A stretch of DNA of 63,105 nt from an uncultured Prevotellaceae bacterium (GTDB lineage: Bacteria; Bacteroidota; Bacteroidia; Bacteroidales; Bacteroidaceae). Below the pieces are notes generated by a model. The model was not told the origin of the DNA and made no database searches. It saw only the letters and a list, made by a program, of their open reading frames with translations. Positions 1 to 6,384 of the stretch are shown here, piece after piece (positions within the stretch are counted from its first letter, which is position 1; each line of letters starts with the position of its first letter). The stretch is taken from NCBI GenBank assembly GCA_900318995.1, contig ONMR01000012.1, positions 1 to 63,105 of the forward strand, in the 5' to 3' direction. A program made the translations under genes and the position numbers.

Positions 1-163
1 AAAACACGAAATGGAATATTAAAAACACACCAAATGATATTGAGCCAATTGCGTAGAGTTTCCTGCTCCCCGGACCAAATACGGAGTATCCTTCTAATAC
101 AGTGCTGATTAAGAGGGCTATTGCTGTTACTATGCGGATATTCCTGTAGGTTTTGAGTTTCAT
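1..163 (-). CDS. Small two-helix membrane protein, partial (runs off left edge)
   Basis: Only the first 54 residues are visible because the frame leaves the window at base 1. It begins MKLKTYRNIRI and has hydrophobic stretches at about residues 9-22 and from 38 on, so an inner-membrane protein with two helices is likely. It aligns without gaps to the gene at 185-394: LEG at 23-25, V28, G30, GSRKL at 32-36 and FGVF at 44-47 are identical. The ATG (161-163) lies 21 bases after the stop of that gene, so the two are probably one transcript. No known function is recognised. The ATG and reading frame are seen directly; the role is open. Confidence 0.6.
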   Translation of the reverse strand, partial: MKLKTYRNIRIVTAIALLISTVLEGYSVFGPGSRKLYAIGSISFGVFLIFHFVF

Positions 164-184
164 GACGGTAGTATGGAATGATGA

Positions 185-394
185 TTATGACTTATCTGAG
201 TCTTGCTTAACCCACTTGTTCTTAAAGGCGCTAAGCATGAGTGATATTACCACAAAGACACCAAAGACTATCCAACAAGTCATTTGCAGTTTTCTGCTAC
301 CCTGGCCATATACACAGGTTCCCTCAAGTGCATAGCTAGTAAAAATGACTATATATGTTATGATGTTGAGCAGATTGTAGGTTGTTGGTTTCAT
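185..394 (-). CDS. Small two-helix membrane protein, tandem paralogue
   Basis: 69 residues, with predicted membrane helices at about 8-24 and 40-57 and a short charged tail (KNKWVKQDSDKS) that should face the cytoplasm. The loop between the helices carries the block LEG..VYG.GSRKL shared with the partial gene downstream, so this is the first member of a tandem duplicated pair. The pair is transcribed away from the large structured RNA that begins about 40 bases upstream on the other strand. No signal for a known family is recognised. A real gene is favoured because the duplicated neighbour conserves the same residues. Confidence 0.6.
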   Translation of the reverse strand: MKPTTYNLLNIITYIVIFTSYALEGTCVYGQGSRKLQMTCWIVFGVFVVISLMLSAFKNKWVKQDSDKS

Positions 395-416
395 AATTGT
401 TAGAAAAGGGTTAGTA

Positions 417-448
417 TTTGCAAATTAAGGGATTATCCCTGGTATTTG
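417..448 (+). promoter_or_regulatory. Possible promoter for the large RNA
   Basis: TTTG at 417-420 and TATTTG ending at 448 are 20 bases apart, the usual -33/-7 spacing in Bacteroidetes. The -7 box is imperfect (GGTATTTG instead of TAnnTTTG). The 10-mer GTATTTGCAA occurs twice (414-423 and 443-451 region), and a small hairpin AGGGA-TTA-TCCCT lies between at 428-440. The assignment is an inference. Confidence 0.3.
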
Positions 449-449
449 C

Positions 450-1250
450 AATAGTAGCGTGGAAGATTACGCGCACCGGATGGCGGGATGCGGGCCTTTG
501 GGGGCCGCACCCTAAAAGGAGCCCGGGACGGGGACCGCTGGCGGCTGTGCCGCCGGGGGTGCGCGGCACGCTACCGAGGAGTGACGTGGAGGCAGTACCT
601 TATGGAGGATGCCGTGCAGACCCATAAGGTTCTGGTGGAACGTTACGACCCAGCACCCGGAAGGGTTGCGCCTGCTGCACGCAGCAGGAAGCGCAGGTGC
701 GATGCATTTGTTTAGGGAGGGTGACCGCCTGATGGACCAGCTATTTAACATAGTGGGGATTATGCTTGTAGGAGCGAGTGCGGGAGCGACGGAGGGCATA
801 ATCAAGAATTCCATTATGTTACATAGCGGAAAAAGGTGCACTACTGTCTCAAAGCGAACCATGCCCCATTGCGGCCTGAAGCCGCAATTAAAAGAAGCGT
901 GGAGCACGATTGCTATATCTATGCCTGGAATAGTGCTTGCACCATGGAGGGTGTAGATATAGTAATGGTGCGGAACACCTTGTTATTGGTAGGCCTGAGG
1001 GTTTGATGCTGCCGGCTATCTGCAGGAGGTTGCACCGGGAAGAACAGACAGGGACTGGAACTGATTAGGGTTGGGAAGCGTGCCCTACTCTGTTTCCAGG
1101 CGCTGGCTGTTCTGGGTTAAACAAGCCAGACAGTGGCGTTTGGGCGGGAGGATTACTCTATATACGGTTACATCGGCTGGAGCGGGATGCGGAGGCCGAT
1201 GGTGCAGGGCCACTGGCTGCTACCTCTACAGGGCGGGGCCGTAAGTACTA
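450..1250 (+). ncRNA. Candidate giant structured non-coding RNA (~0.8 kb)
   Basis: This stretch has no convincing reading frame but many long perfect helices in order: 540-545/549-554 (GGCGGC), 597-605/622-630 (9 bp), 671-677/682-688 (7 bp, CACG loop), 758-765/796-803 (8 bp, extendable by two U-G pairs), 868-875/881-888 (8 bp, CUGAA loop), 898-901/905-908, 910-921/954-965 (12 bp with one G-U), 967-970/976-979 (CGGAA loop), 1103-1108/1124-1129 and 1171-1177/1195-1201 (7 bp). The wobble pairs at 912/963 and 766-767/794-795 work only if the + strand is transcribed. No tmRNA, RNase P, SRP, group I or group II signature was found. Its size recalls the OLE, GOLLD and ROOL class of large ornate RNAs, but membership in any of these is not shown. 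Ends are approximate. Confidence 0.55.
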
Positions 1251-1358
1251 TTCTGCTTCTATTTGCAGATAAGGTTGATGGTTCGCAGTGAACAGCCCGC
1301 GATACATGATCATCGGATGTGGAAGCATCGGAAGAAAGCATCGGACGATTTCTTTTGC

Positions 1359-1366
1359 TATCTTTG
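1359..1366 (+). promoter_or_regulatory. -7 box of the Nim-like gene
   Basis: TATCTTTG matches the Bacteroidetes -7 consensus TAnnTTTG exactly and lies 34 bases upstream of the ATG at 1401. No clear TTTG -33 element is seen at the expected distance. Confidence 0.6.
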
Positions 1367-1400
1367 CCGGGCAAATTCATCGACATTATAACACTATCGT

Positions 1401-1877
1401 ATGGAAGAGTTCAGAGCGATGAGGAGATTCAATCAGCAGGCATCAGATGAGGCCTGTCTGAGATTGTTGGAATCGGCAGCAAGGGGCATCCTTGCTGTGC
1501 ATGGGGATAACGGTTATCCGTATGGGATTCCTTTGAACTTTGTATTCCGGGGCGGGCGCATTTGGTTCCATTGCGCTAAGGAGGGACATAAGCTGGATGC
1601 TATCCGCAGGGATGATAAGGTGTGCTTTACCCTACTCTCTGAGCCTGTGAAGAATGAGGGCGAATGGTGGAATAACGTGATGAGTGTTGTGGTGTTCGGG
1701 CGTATCAGGGAGGTGACGGACCAGGCTGAGATTGACGTTATCCTGCGGGCCCTTGGTGAGAAGTATTTCCCTGAAGGGTATGACATTGAGCATGACATGC
1801 AGAAGAACGGTCCGCGGGCTCTGGTACTGGAGCTTTGCATTGACCATATTACAGGTAAGTATGTGAAGGAAAAATAA
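1401..1877 (+). CDS. Pyridoxamine 5'-phosphate oxidase-family (Nim-like) flavoprotein
   Basis: 158 residues with the split-barrel flavin-binding fold of the PNPOx-like superfamily. It is most like the small Nim proteins: MRRFNQQASDEACLRLL near the N-terminus, the strand pair GYPYGIPLNFVF at about residues 38-49, IWFHCAKEGHKLDAI at about 54-68, and the VVVFGRIREV strand near 100. Members bind flavin and reduce small molecules; some Nim enzymes give 5-nitroimidazole resistance, but that cannot be inferred here. The gene has its own TATCTTTG promoter and is followed by a terminator-like hairpin. The start at 1401 is used because of its distance from the promoter; ATG at 1419 (MRRFNQQ) is the alternative. 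Confidence 0.85.
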   Translation: MEEFRAMRRFNQQASDEACLRLLESAARGILAVHGDNGYPYGIPLNFVFRGGRIWFHCAKEGHKLDAIRRDDKVCFTLLSEPVKNEGEWWNNVMSVVVFGRIREVTDQAEIDVILRALGEKYFPEGYDIEHDMQKNGPRALVLELCIDHITGKYVKEK

Positions 1878-1933
1878 GGAAAGGAATATCGGTACCGGAA
1901 TCATTTATATACCGACACCTTTATGGTGGGGAT

Positions 1934-1970
1934 GAGCAGGCAGGATGGCCTGTTCATTCTTTATTTTATT
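1934..1970 (+). terminator. Intrinsic terminator of the Nim-like gene
   Basis: An 8-bp stem GAGCAGGC/GCCTGTTC (1934-1941/1948-1955, one G-U pair) with a 6-base loop is followed by the T-rich run ATTCTTTATTTTATT. It lies 57 bases after the stop codon. Confidence 0.5.
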
Positions 1971-1980
1971 GATTATGTTA

Positions 1981-2011
1981 TTTGTTTTTAGGTGATAATG
2001 TTTTATATTTG
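1981..2011 (+). promoter_or_regulatory. Promoter of small RNA A
   Basis: TTTG (1981-1984) and a perfect TATATTTG (2004-2011) are separated by 19 bases, a textbook Bacteroidetes promoter. No reading frame starts just downstream; two strong hairpins do. Confidence 0.7.
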
Positions 2012-2015
2012 CATT

Positions 2016-2118
2016 GCAAACAAGGAGAGAGGGGCGCTGGTTGTGAAACCGGGCCCCTTATATTTCAATTATTGGAAAAGGACTGAGAAGGCTGGTAGCG
2101 ATACCAGCTTTCTCTATT
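2016..2118 (+). ncRNA. Candidate small RNA A (two-hairpin)
   Basis: Directly behind a perfect promoter lie two stem-loops. The first pairs GGGGC 2031-2035 with 2053-2057 and GGTT 2039-2042 with 2047-2050. The second is a 13-bp stem, 2085-2097 with 2102-2114, closed by a GCGA (GNRA) tetraloop; its single G-U pair (2090/2109) indicates transcription of the + strand. No plausible peptide is encoded. The layout (promoter, small hairpin with inner loop, long hairpin) is the same as that of the candidate at 5091-5176. It could instead be a long leader of the acetyltransferase gene, but that gene has its own -7 box after the second hairpin. Confidence 0.5.
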
Positions 2119-2145
2119 GTATGGGTGGTGGTCTGAGTTTTTCAG

Positions 2146-2153
2146 TATATTTG
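2146..2153 (+). promoter_or_regulatory. -7 box of the Vat-like acetyltransferase gene
   Basis: TATATTTG, a perfect TAnnTTTG box, lies 25 bases before the ATG at 2179 and after the second hairpin of small RNA A. No good -33 element is seen at 19-21 bases. Confidence 0.55.
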
Positions 2154-2178
2154 TTCCTGCAACAAGCTAAATATCATC

Positions 2179-2829
2179 ATGAAGAAGATAACAAACAGGC
2201 CCGACCCGAATGCAGCTTTCCCGAATCCTAAGATTCCAAGCCTCTGCTTCATCAAGAATGTAGTGAAGAATCCGCGTATCATCATCGGAGATTACACTTA
2301 CTACGACGATGTGGATGGTGCAGACCAGTTTGAGAAGCACGTTACGCACTTCTACGATTTCATCGGCGACCGGTTGATCATTGGTAAGTTCTGCGCCATC
2401 GCAAAAGGTGTAGAGTTTGTGATGAATGGTGCCAACCATCGGATGGACGGCGTGACCACTTACCCATTCTATGTGATAGGCGGTGATTGGGGTTCTGCTA
2501 TTGCACCGGTGAAGAATGAGCTCCCCCTGAAGGGTGATACTGTTGTGGGTAATGATGTATGGATTGGCCAGAATGTAACTATCATGCCTGGCGTTCATAT
2601 TGGCGACGGTGCCATTATAGGTACCAACTCTGTTGTGGCGAAAGATATTCCTCCTTATTCAGTTGCTGTAGGCAATCCGTGCCGGGTGGTAAGGAAACGT
2701 TTTGATGACGAACTTATAGCTTATCTGCTGGACCTGAAATGGTGGGATTGGGATATTGAGAAGATTGAGGCCAACTTTGAAGCCCTGTCAAGCGGCGACC
2801 TCTCGCTTATCAGAAAGATAAACAAGTAA
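2179..2829 (+). CDS. Vat/CatB-type xenobiotic O-acetyltransferase
   Basis: 216 residues of the hexapeptide-repeat (left-handed beta-helix) acyltransferases, close in length and motifs to Vat/XAT proteins that move acetyl from acetyl-CoA to hydroxyls of streptogramins or chloramphenicol. Family marks: GDYTYYDD near residue 37, the IGKFCAIAKGV turn, FVMNGANHRMDGVTTYPF carrying the conserved catalytic His (about residue 90), then hexapeptide turns VVGNDVWIGQNVTIMPGVHI and GAIIGTNSVV and the C-terminal AVGNPCRVVRKRF. The substrate is unknown; many genomic Vat homologues are not resistance enzymes. A trimeric cytoplasmic enzyme is expected from the family. It is followed after 21 bases by the hydrolase gene. 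Confidence 0.88.
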   Translation: MKKITNRPDPNAAFPNPKIPSLCFIKNVVKNPRIIIGDYTYYDDVDGADQFEKHVTHFYDFIGDRLIIGKFCAIAKGVEFVMNGANHRMDGVTTYPFYVIGGDWGSAIAPVKNELPLKGDTVVGNDVWIGQNVTIMPGVHIGDGAIIGTNSVVAKDIPPYSVAVGNPCRVVRKRFDDELIAYLLDLKWWDWDIEKIEANFEALSSGDLSLIRKINK

Positions 2830-2850
2830 ATTCCGATCTATCTGCTTATC

Positions 2851-3531
2851 ATGTTCACAGAGTTTGAGACTAAGGGACGGCGCTGCGTGTATCGGGCTGA
2901 TGAGGAGCCGGAGATGCTGCTGGTGGAGGCCATTGATGCCCGTGAGTTTGAGGGATTGGATGCGGAAATATCGGCCATAAAGAAAGGATGTAAGAACCGG
3001 TTCGCATATGTCGCCTTGATTGTTGAGGACTGGAATACTGAGCTTGCACCTTGGACGGCAGCACCGGTCTTCGGGAAAGTTCCATTTGGGGATGGTGCCC
3101 GAAATACACTTGAGTTTATTAAGAATGGAGTATTACCTGAGATGCTTAATCGTTTCAGCTCTCTCAGAGGAGTTAATATTATCATAGGTGGTTATTCGCT
3201 GGCTGGATTATTCGCATTGTGGTGCGGGTATGAGAGCGATTTGTTCTATGCGGTTGCAGCAGCTTCACCATCTGTATGGTATCCTGAATGGATGGACTTT
3301 ATTGGTGGCCGCCAGCCTAATGCGCAGAGGATTTATCTGAGCCTTGGGGATGCTGAGGCTAAGACTAAGAATGCTACTATGGCCACTGTAGAGCAGAATA
3401 TCAGAGCAATGTCTGATTTGCTTAAAGGAATGCCTGGCGTGGAGAGTACACTTGTCTTTAATCAGGGTGGTCATTTCAAGGATCCTGCCTTAAGAACTGC
3501 ACAGGCTTTCATCTGGGCGCTACGGCATTAA
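2851..3531 (+). CDS. Esterase-D-like alpha/beta hydrolase
   Basis: 226 residues with an alpha/beta-hydrolase core. The nucleophile elbow is GYSLAG (Ser at about residue 115), followed by AASPSVWYPEW and a C-terminal GGHFKDPAL segment supplying the catalytic His. The GGYSLAGL elbow and ASPSVW strand resemble the esterase-D/enterobactin-esterase group, which hydrolyse acyl esters. No signal peptide is seen, so it should be cytoplasmic. It lies 21 bases after the acetyltransferase and is probably cotranscribed with it. Substrate unknown. Confidence 0.75.
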   Translation: MFTEFETKGRRCVYRADEEPEMLLVEAIDAREFEGLDAEISAIKKGCKNRFAYVALIVEDWNTELAPWTAAPVFGKVPFGDGARNTLEFIKNGVLPEMLNRFSSLRGVNIIIGGYSLAGLFALWCGYESDLFYAVAAASPSVWYPEWMDFIGGRQPNAQRIYLSLGDAEAKTKNATMATVEQNIRAMSDLLKGMPGVESTLVFNQGGHFKDPALRTAQAFIWALRH

Positions 3532-3536
3532 TTAAG

Positions 3537-3584
3537 CCGCCCCGTAATTATCGGCTTTCGTGAAAGGCGATAGTTACGGGACGG
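3537..3584. terminator. Long hairpin between convergent genes
   Basis: A 22-bp stem (3537-3558 with 3563-3584, two mismatches and one G-U) closed by CGTG lies between the hydrolase stop (3531) and the end of the lysis cassette (3607). There is no U-tract on either side, so it is a barrier or RNA-stability element rather than a canonical terminator. Confidence 0.5.
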
Positions 3585-3606
3585 AACAGACGCGAAGCGG
3601 CTGAGG

Positions 3607-3918
3607 TTACGCAGGTGCTTGTGTCAGCTGCTTGCGGAGATCCTGGACTTCGGTCTTGAGTTGGACATTCTCCTTGCAGAGTTGGTCTACTGATGTCTTG
3701 AGTTCTCCGTTCTCACGGCGGAGGGCCACGACCTCACGATTTACTGTTGTTAGGTCTTCTATGAGGCGCTTGTTTTCGGTCGAGAGGATATCGATGGAGT
3801 CTTGCATCGACTTGAGGGCATCATTGCGGCGCTTGCGCTTGCCGGCAAGCCAACCTGCAGCTGCTGTTATCATCGGCACCAGGCAGTCTGTGATTATTGA
3901 TATGGTTGTTGTTTCCAT
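3607..3918 (-). CDS. One-helix coiled-coil protein of a lysis cassette
   Basis: 103 residues: a hydrophobic segment at about 7-24 (LVPMITAAAGWLAG), a KRKRR stop-transfer cluster, then an almost uninterrupted coiled coil from about 38 to 97. It starts 13 bases after the stop of the lysozyme gene and is the last gene of the minus-strand cassette. The layout of a short membrane anchor and cytoplasmic coiled coil is seen in holin-accessory or small phage membrane proteins; I do not recognise a family. A holin role is inferred from the neighbours only. Confidence 0.6.
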   Translation of the reverse strand: METTTISIITDCLVPMITAAAGWLAGKRKRRNDALKSMQDSIDILSTENKRLIEDLTTVNREVVALRRENGELKTSVDQLCKENVQLKTEVQDLRKQLTQAPA

Positions 3919-3931
3919 GGTGATTCATCTG

Positions 3932-4357
3932 TTATGAGTAATACAATTTGATTTCTTGCTCTCTCCTTTTGATGAGTCCGGGCATTTTCTCGTTGCCGGC
4001 ATAGATCCAGCGGCGGAACTCATCGGCTATGGAGGGGTCATTAGGGTCTCTCAGGATCTTCTTGCGGATGGTGGAGACGTTGAAGCCCCGGGCTCCTATG
4101 TTGAAGACGAAGCTGATGAGGGCATCAAACTGTTCCTGAGTGAGGTCTGCGCCCATCTGGTTGATACAGTGCTCGGCGTTGCGGATGTCCTGTTGAAGAA
4201 GCTCATCGGCTTTTTTTTCGGTTATTTGCATGCCTTGGTGGACGCCTGCGGTGTGGCCGTAGCCGATGGTCCAGACGCCTGCCGGACAGAGGTATGAGTT
4301 GAGGCGTAGCTGCTCAAAACTCTTTATAAGTAAAAGTGCGTAATTTGTTGCTTTCAT
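3932..4357 (-). CDS. Phage-type lysozyme (GH24 endolysin)
   Basis: 141 residues, the usual size of T4/P1/P21-type endolysins that cut the MurNAc-GlcNAc bond of peptidoglycan. The motif E-8aa-(D/C)-5aa-T is present as E15, C24 and T30 (SFEQ...YLCPAGVWTIGYGHT), the Cys variant known from P1 Lyz. The C-terminal FDALISFVFNIG and GLIKRREQEIKLY are also family marks. There is no clear signal or SAR helix, so it would need a holin or other route to the periplasm. It lies between the u-spanin-like lipoprotein (25 bases upstream) and the coiled-coil protein, on one transcript. Confidence 0.9.
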   Translation of the reverse strand: MKATNYALLLIKSFEQLRLNSYLCPAGVWTIGYGHTAGVHQGMQITEKKADELLQQDIRNAEHCINQMGADLTQEQFDALISFVFNIGARGFNVSTIRKKILRDPNDPSIADEFRRWIYAGNEKMPGLIKRREQEIKLYYS

Positions 4358-4382
4358 GGTTGTTATGGATTTATGTTAGTGT

Positions 4383-4895
4383 TTAAACGGTGTGTGTTTG
4401 GCGGGTGACAATCTTGAATACTATCAGGAAGATTGTGGCCGCTATGATTAGGATTATGAGGCGGTCCAGGATGGGTGATGCTCGGGGTTGCTGGGTTTGC
4501 TTTTCATGGTATTGGGTGTTTTGTGTGGTGGTTGTGTCTTGGGCTGATGTGTGTGTTGTGGCTGTGGTTTCTGCCTGGTTGGTGGTGGACTCCTGTTCTA
4601 TTATCAGGGTGCCTCCTCCCTGCTCTATTAGCTGGTTGGTTAGATTCTGAAGGGAGCTGTTAGTTCTTGGGATTGGCAGGTCCGGTGAGGTTATTTGGAA
4701 GCCTGGGATGTAGGTTATGGTGAACTTATGGCTTTGGCTGGCCATGAGACGGTGTGCTGCGCTGTCTATGGCGTTCTGGGTGATGGATGTGGTTGATGTG
4801 CATGTGGCGGTGGTACGCTTGCTGGTGCGGCAGGCGGGCATCAGAAGTATCATTGTTATGATGCAGGATAGTGTGATGAGGTGCTTTGTTGTCAT
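4383..4895 (-). CDS. u-spanin-like lipoprotein with C-terminal membrane helix
   Basis: 170 residues from the ATG at 4893-4895; an upstream in-frame ATG (4949) lies before the promoter and is rejected. The N-terminus is a lipoprotein signal ending LLMPAC (Cys22). The middle is unusually rich in Thr and Gln, and a single membrane helix (LIILIIAATIFLIVFKIV) sits at about 146-163. An outer-membrane lipid anchor plus a C-terminal inner-membrane helix in one chain is the defining layout of unimolecular spanins, which join the two membranes in the last step of phage lysis. Its place directly before a lysozyme supports this. No sequence family is recognised, so the role rests on topology and context. 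Confidence 0.65.
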   Translation of the reverse strand: MTTKHLITLSCIITMILLMPACRTSKRTTATCTSTTSITQNAIDSAAHRLMASQSHKFTITYIPGFQITSPDLPIPRTNSSLQNLTNQLIEQGGGTLIIEQESTTNQAETTATTHTSAQDTTTTQNTQYHEKQTQQPRASPILDRLIILIIAATIFLIVFKIVTRQTHTV

Positions 4896-4927
4896 GGTAC
4901 ATAGGGTGTTTTGCATTAGTATTTGCA

Positions 4928-4958
4928 CAAAGATAATGAATTTGTGCAATCTGCCAAA
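4928..4958 (-). promoter_or_regulatory. Promoter of the lysis cassette
   Basis: On the minus strand TTTG (4955-4958) and TATCTTTG (4928-4935) are exactly 19 bases apart, a perfect Bacteroidetes promoter. Transcription should begin near 4921, about 26 bases before the ATG at 4895. Confidence 0.75.
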
Positions 4959-5082
4959 GGCTATTAGTCACTGAATAGATGTAAGTTGAGATAGAAAGGC
5001 AAATAGAAAACGATAGAGTACAAAGTTGTTATGGCAGCCAAAAGAATGGTTGAAGATGGATTCCTATATCAAGCAAAGACCT

Positions 5083-5090
5083 TATATTTG
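5083..5090 (+). promoter_or_regulatory. -7 box of small RNA B
   Basis: TATATTTG is a perfect -7 box followed by GCAT, as at small RNA A. No good -33 motif at the usual distance. Confidence 0.5.
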
Positions 5091-5176
5091 CATCAAACCA
5101 AGGTGGCAACACTGGTTTTTTGATTTACAACGAATCCGGTATTCTTCGGTCTTGAGGAGTACCGGATTCACTCTTT
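5091..5176 (+). ncRNA. Candidate small RNA B (two-hairpin)
   Basis: Two stem-loops follow the -7 box. The first pairs AAACCA 5095-5100 with 5113-5118 and GTG 5103-5105 with CAC 5110-5112 around a GCAA tetraloop, followed by TTT. The second is a 16-bp stem, 5132-5147 with 5154-5169; its two U-G pairs fit + strand transcription. No peptide is credible. It lies between the lysis-cassette promoter and tRNA-Arg and shares its architecture with small RNA A. It might be the terminator region of an unrecognised short transcript. Confidence 0.45.
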
Positions 5177-5243
5177 ATAGATCATTAGGGAAAGGTATGC
5201 ACCGAAAATTATGGTACATTTATGGTACATTTTTGATTTTTGG

Positions 5244-5282
5244 AAAAATTAATCGGCCTCAGAAGTATCTCTGAGGCCGATT
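5244..5282 (-). terminator. Terminator of tRNA-Arg
   Basis: A perfect 13-bp stem (5251-5263 with 5270-5282) is followed on the minus strand by TTAATTTTT. It lies 5 bases beyond the tRNA 3' end. Confidence 0.8.
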
Positions 5283-5287
5283 TGTCG

Positions 5288-5361
5288 TGATTCCGCCGGG
5301 ATTCAAACCCGGAACCTTCTGATCCGTAGTCAGATGCTCTATTCAGTTAAGCTACGGAACC
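5288..5361 (-). tRNA. tRNA-Arg(ACG)
   Basis: A 74-base cloverleaf is read on the minus strand: acceptor GGTTCCG pairs with CGGAATC (one G-U) with discriminator A, the anticodon loop is CTACGGA (anticodon ACG) and the T arm is CCGGGTTTGAATCCCGG. CCA is not encoded. An intrinsic terminator follows directly. tRNA-Arg genes are frequent integration sites, and the orphan lysis cassette lies just beyond, but no repeat of the tRNA 3' end was seen nearby. Confidence 0.95.
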
Positions 5362-5552
5362 GAACCTTAAGCCAAACGAACAAAGAAAAACTCCGTTTTT
5401 CTTTAATTCTTTTGAATTGACGGCAAAAAGGAACCAGTTCATTTTTGACGTTGATTCAAAAGAATCAAGTAAGCGCAAGCTTACTTTGTCGTGGCGTGGT
5501 GAGGAAGACGAAGTCAACCAACCCCCGCTTCCTTAAAAGCGGTGCAAAGATA
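5362..5552 (-). other. Hairpin-rich leader upstream of tRNA-Arg
   Basis: A perfect minus-strand -7 box TATCTTTG lies at 5545-5552. Between it and the tRNA are several hairpins: CCGCTT/AAGCGG (5526-5542 region), AGTAAGC-GCAA-GCTTACT (5469-5486 region) next to TTGATTC/GAATCAA, AATTC/GAATT, and AAAGAAAAAC-TCC-GTTTTTCTTT (about 5385-5407). No gene is visible. This may be a processed tRNA precursor, or a separate small transcript ending before the tRNA. Confidence 0.35.
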
Positions 5553-5610
5553 CACTTTAATTTCTACAATCGCACACTTCTTGACCTATTTTTTACAAGA
5601 AATAACGTTT

Positions 5611-6384
5611 TTATTTCCGCAGAGCATCACTCAAAGCCTCAAATGCCTGATTAGCATCACCAATCTCCTCCAGCAGCTGCACAAACTTACTGCCGATTAT
5701 GCATCCTGCAGCATTTGCCTGAGCACTCTCCAGTGTCTGCTTGTTACTGATTCCAAAGCCAATCATGCGCGGATGCTTTAGCCCCATCCCGTTCACGTGG
5801 TTAAAGTACTCCTGTTTCTTAAGGTCAAACTCCTTCTGCGCACCGGTGGTGGCGGCACTGCTCACCATGTAGATGAATCCGTCAGTGTTGTCATCGATAA
5901 AACGGATGCGCTCGTCGCTGGTCTCAGGTGTGATTAGCATGATGATACGCACATCGTACTTATCGGCCACAGGCTTTACCTGGTTCAGATAGTCGTTGAA
6001 CGGAAGGTCCGGAATGATTACGCCGTCTACGCCAATCTCGCTACACTTTTTAAAGAACGCATCGAATCCATATTGGTAGATGGGATTCAGGTAACCCATA
6101 AGCACCAGCGGCATCTTTACGCCCTTGCGAATGTCGGAGAGCTGCTCAAACAGCAGTCTGAGCGTCATTCCGTTGCGCAGGGCCTTGGTGGCGGCGTCCT
6201 GGATTACGGGGCCGTCGGCCATGGGATCGCTGAACGGGATTCCCACTTCTATCATATCAACTCCCTTCTGTTCAAGGGTGCGGATTATCTGCGCTGTGCT
6301 GTCAAGCGTGGGGTGTCCGGCGCAGAAATAAAGTGACAGGATGCCGTTTTTCTTCTCAGCGAACAACTTATTAATTCTGTTCAT
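5611..6384 (-). CDS. trpA: Tryptophan synthase alpha chain
   Basis: 257 residues of the TIM-barrel alpha subunit, which cleaves indole-3-glycerol phosphate to indole and glyceraldehyde 3-phosphate and passes indole to TrpB. Visible marks: MIEVGIPFSDPMADGPVIQ with the catalytic Glu, LMGYLNPIYQYG, GVIIPDLPF, and the phosphate-binding GFGISN and GCIIGSKFV. The start MNRINKLF at 6382-6384 fits family length; it overlaps the end of trpF by 14 bases, which suggests translational coupling. It is the last gene of the operon. Confidence 0.97.
   Translation of the reverse strand: MNRINKLFAEKKNGILSLYFCAGHPTLDSTAQIIRTLEQKGVDMIEVGIPFSDPMADGPVIQDAATKALRNGMTLRLLFEQLSDIRKGVKMPLVLMGYLNPIYQYGFDAFFKKCSEIGVDGVIIPDLPFNDYLNQVKPVADKYDVRIIMLITPETSDERIRFIDDNTDGFIYMVSSAATTGAQKEFDLKKQEYFNHVNGMGLKHPRMIGFGISNKQTLESAQANAAGCIIGSKFVQLLEEIGDANQAFEALSDALRK

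Noticed and set aside
512-956. Overlapping open frames of 115 and 131 codons on both strands in the 430-1300 segment
   Set aside because: They overlap each other, have Cys/Pro/Arg-rich unnatural composition and match no family; the many perfect helices explain the segment better.
430-1300. Group II intron, tmRNA or RNase P RNA
   Set aside because: No domain V hairpin, no tag peptide or tRNA-like ends, and no conserved P4 or CR motifs could be found.
5026-5274. 82-codon frame on the + strand upstream of tRNA-Arg
   Set aside because: It crosses a promoter, two hairpins and the tRNA terminator and has no recognisable protein features.
5288-5361. tRNA-Arg as an attachment site of a prophage containing the lysis cassette
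   Set aside because: No duplicate of the tRNA 3' end and no integrase were found in the window.
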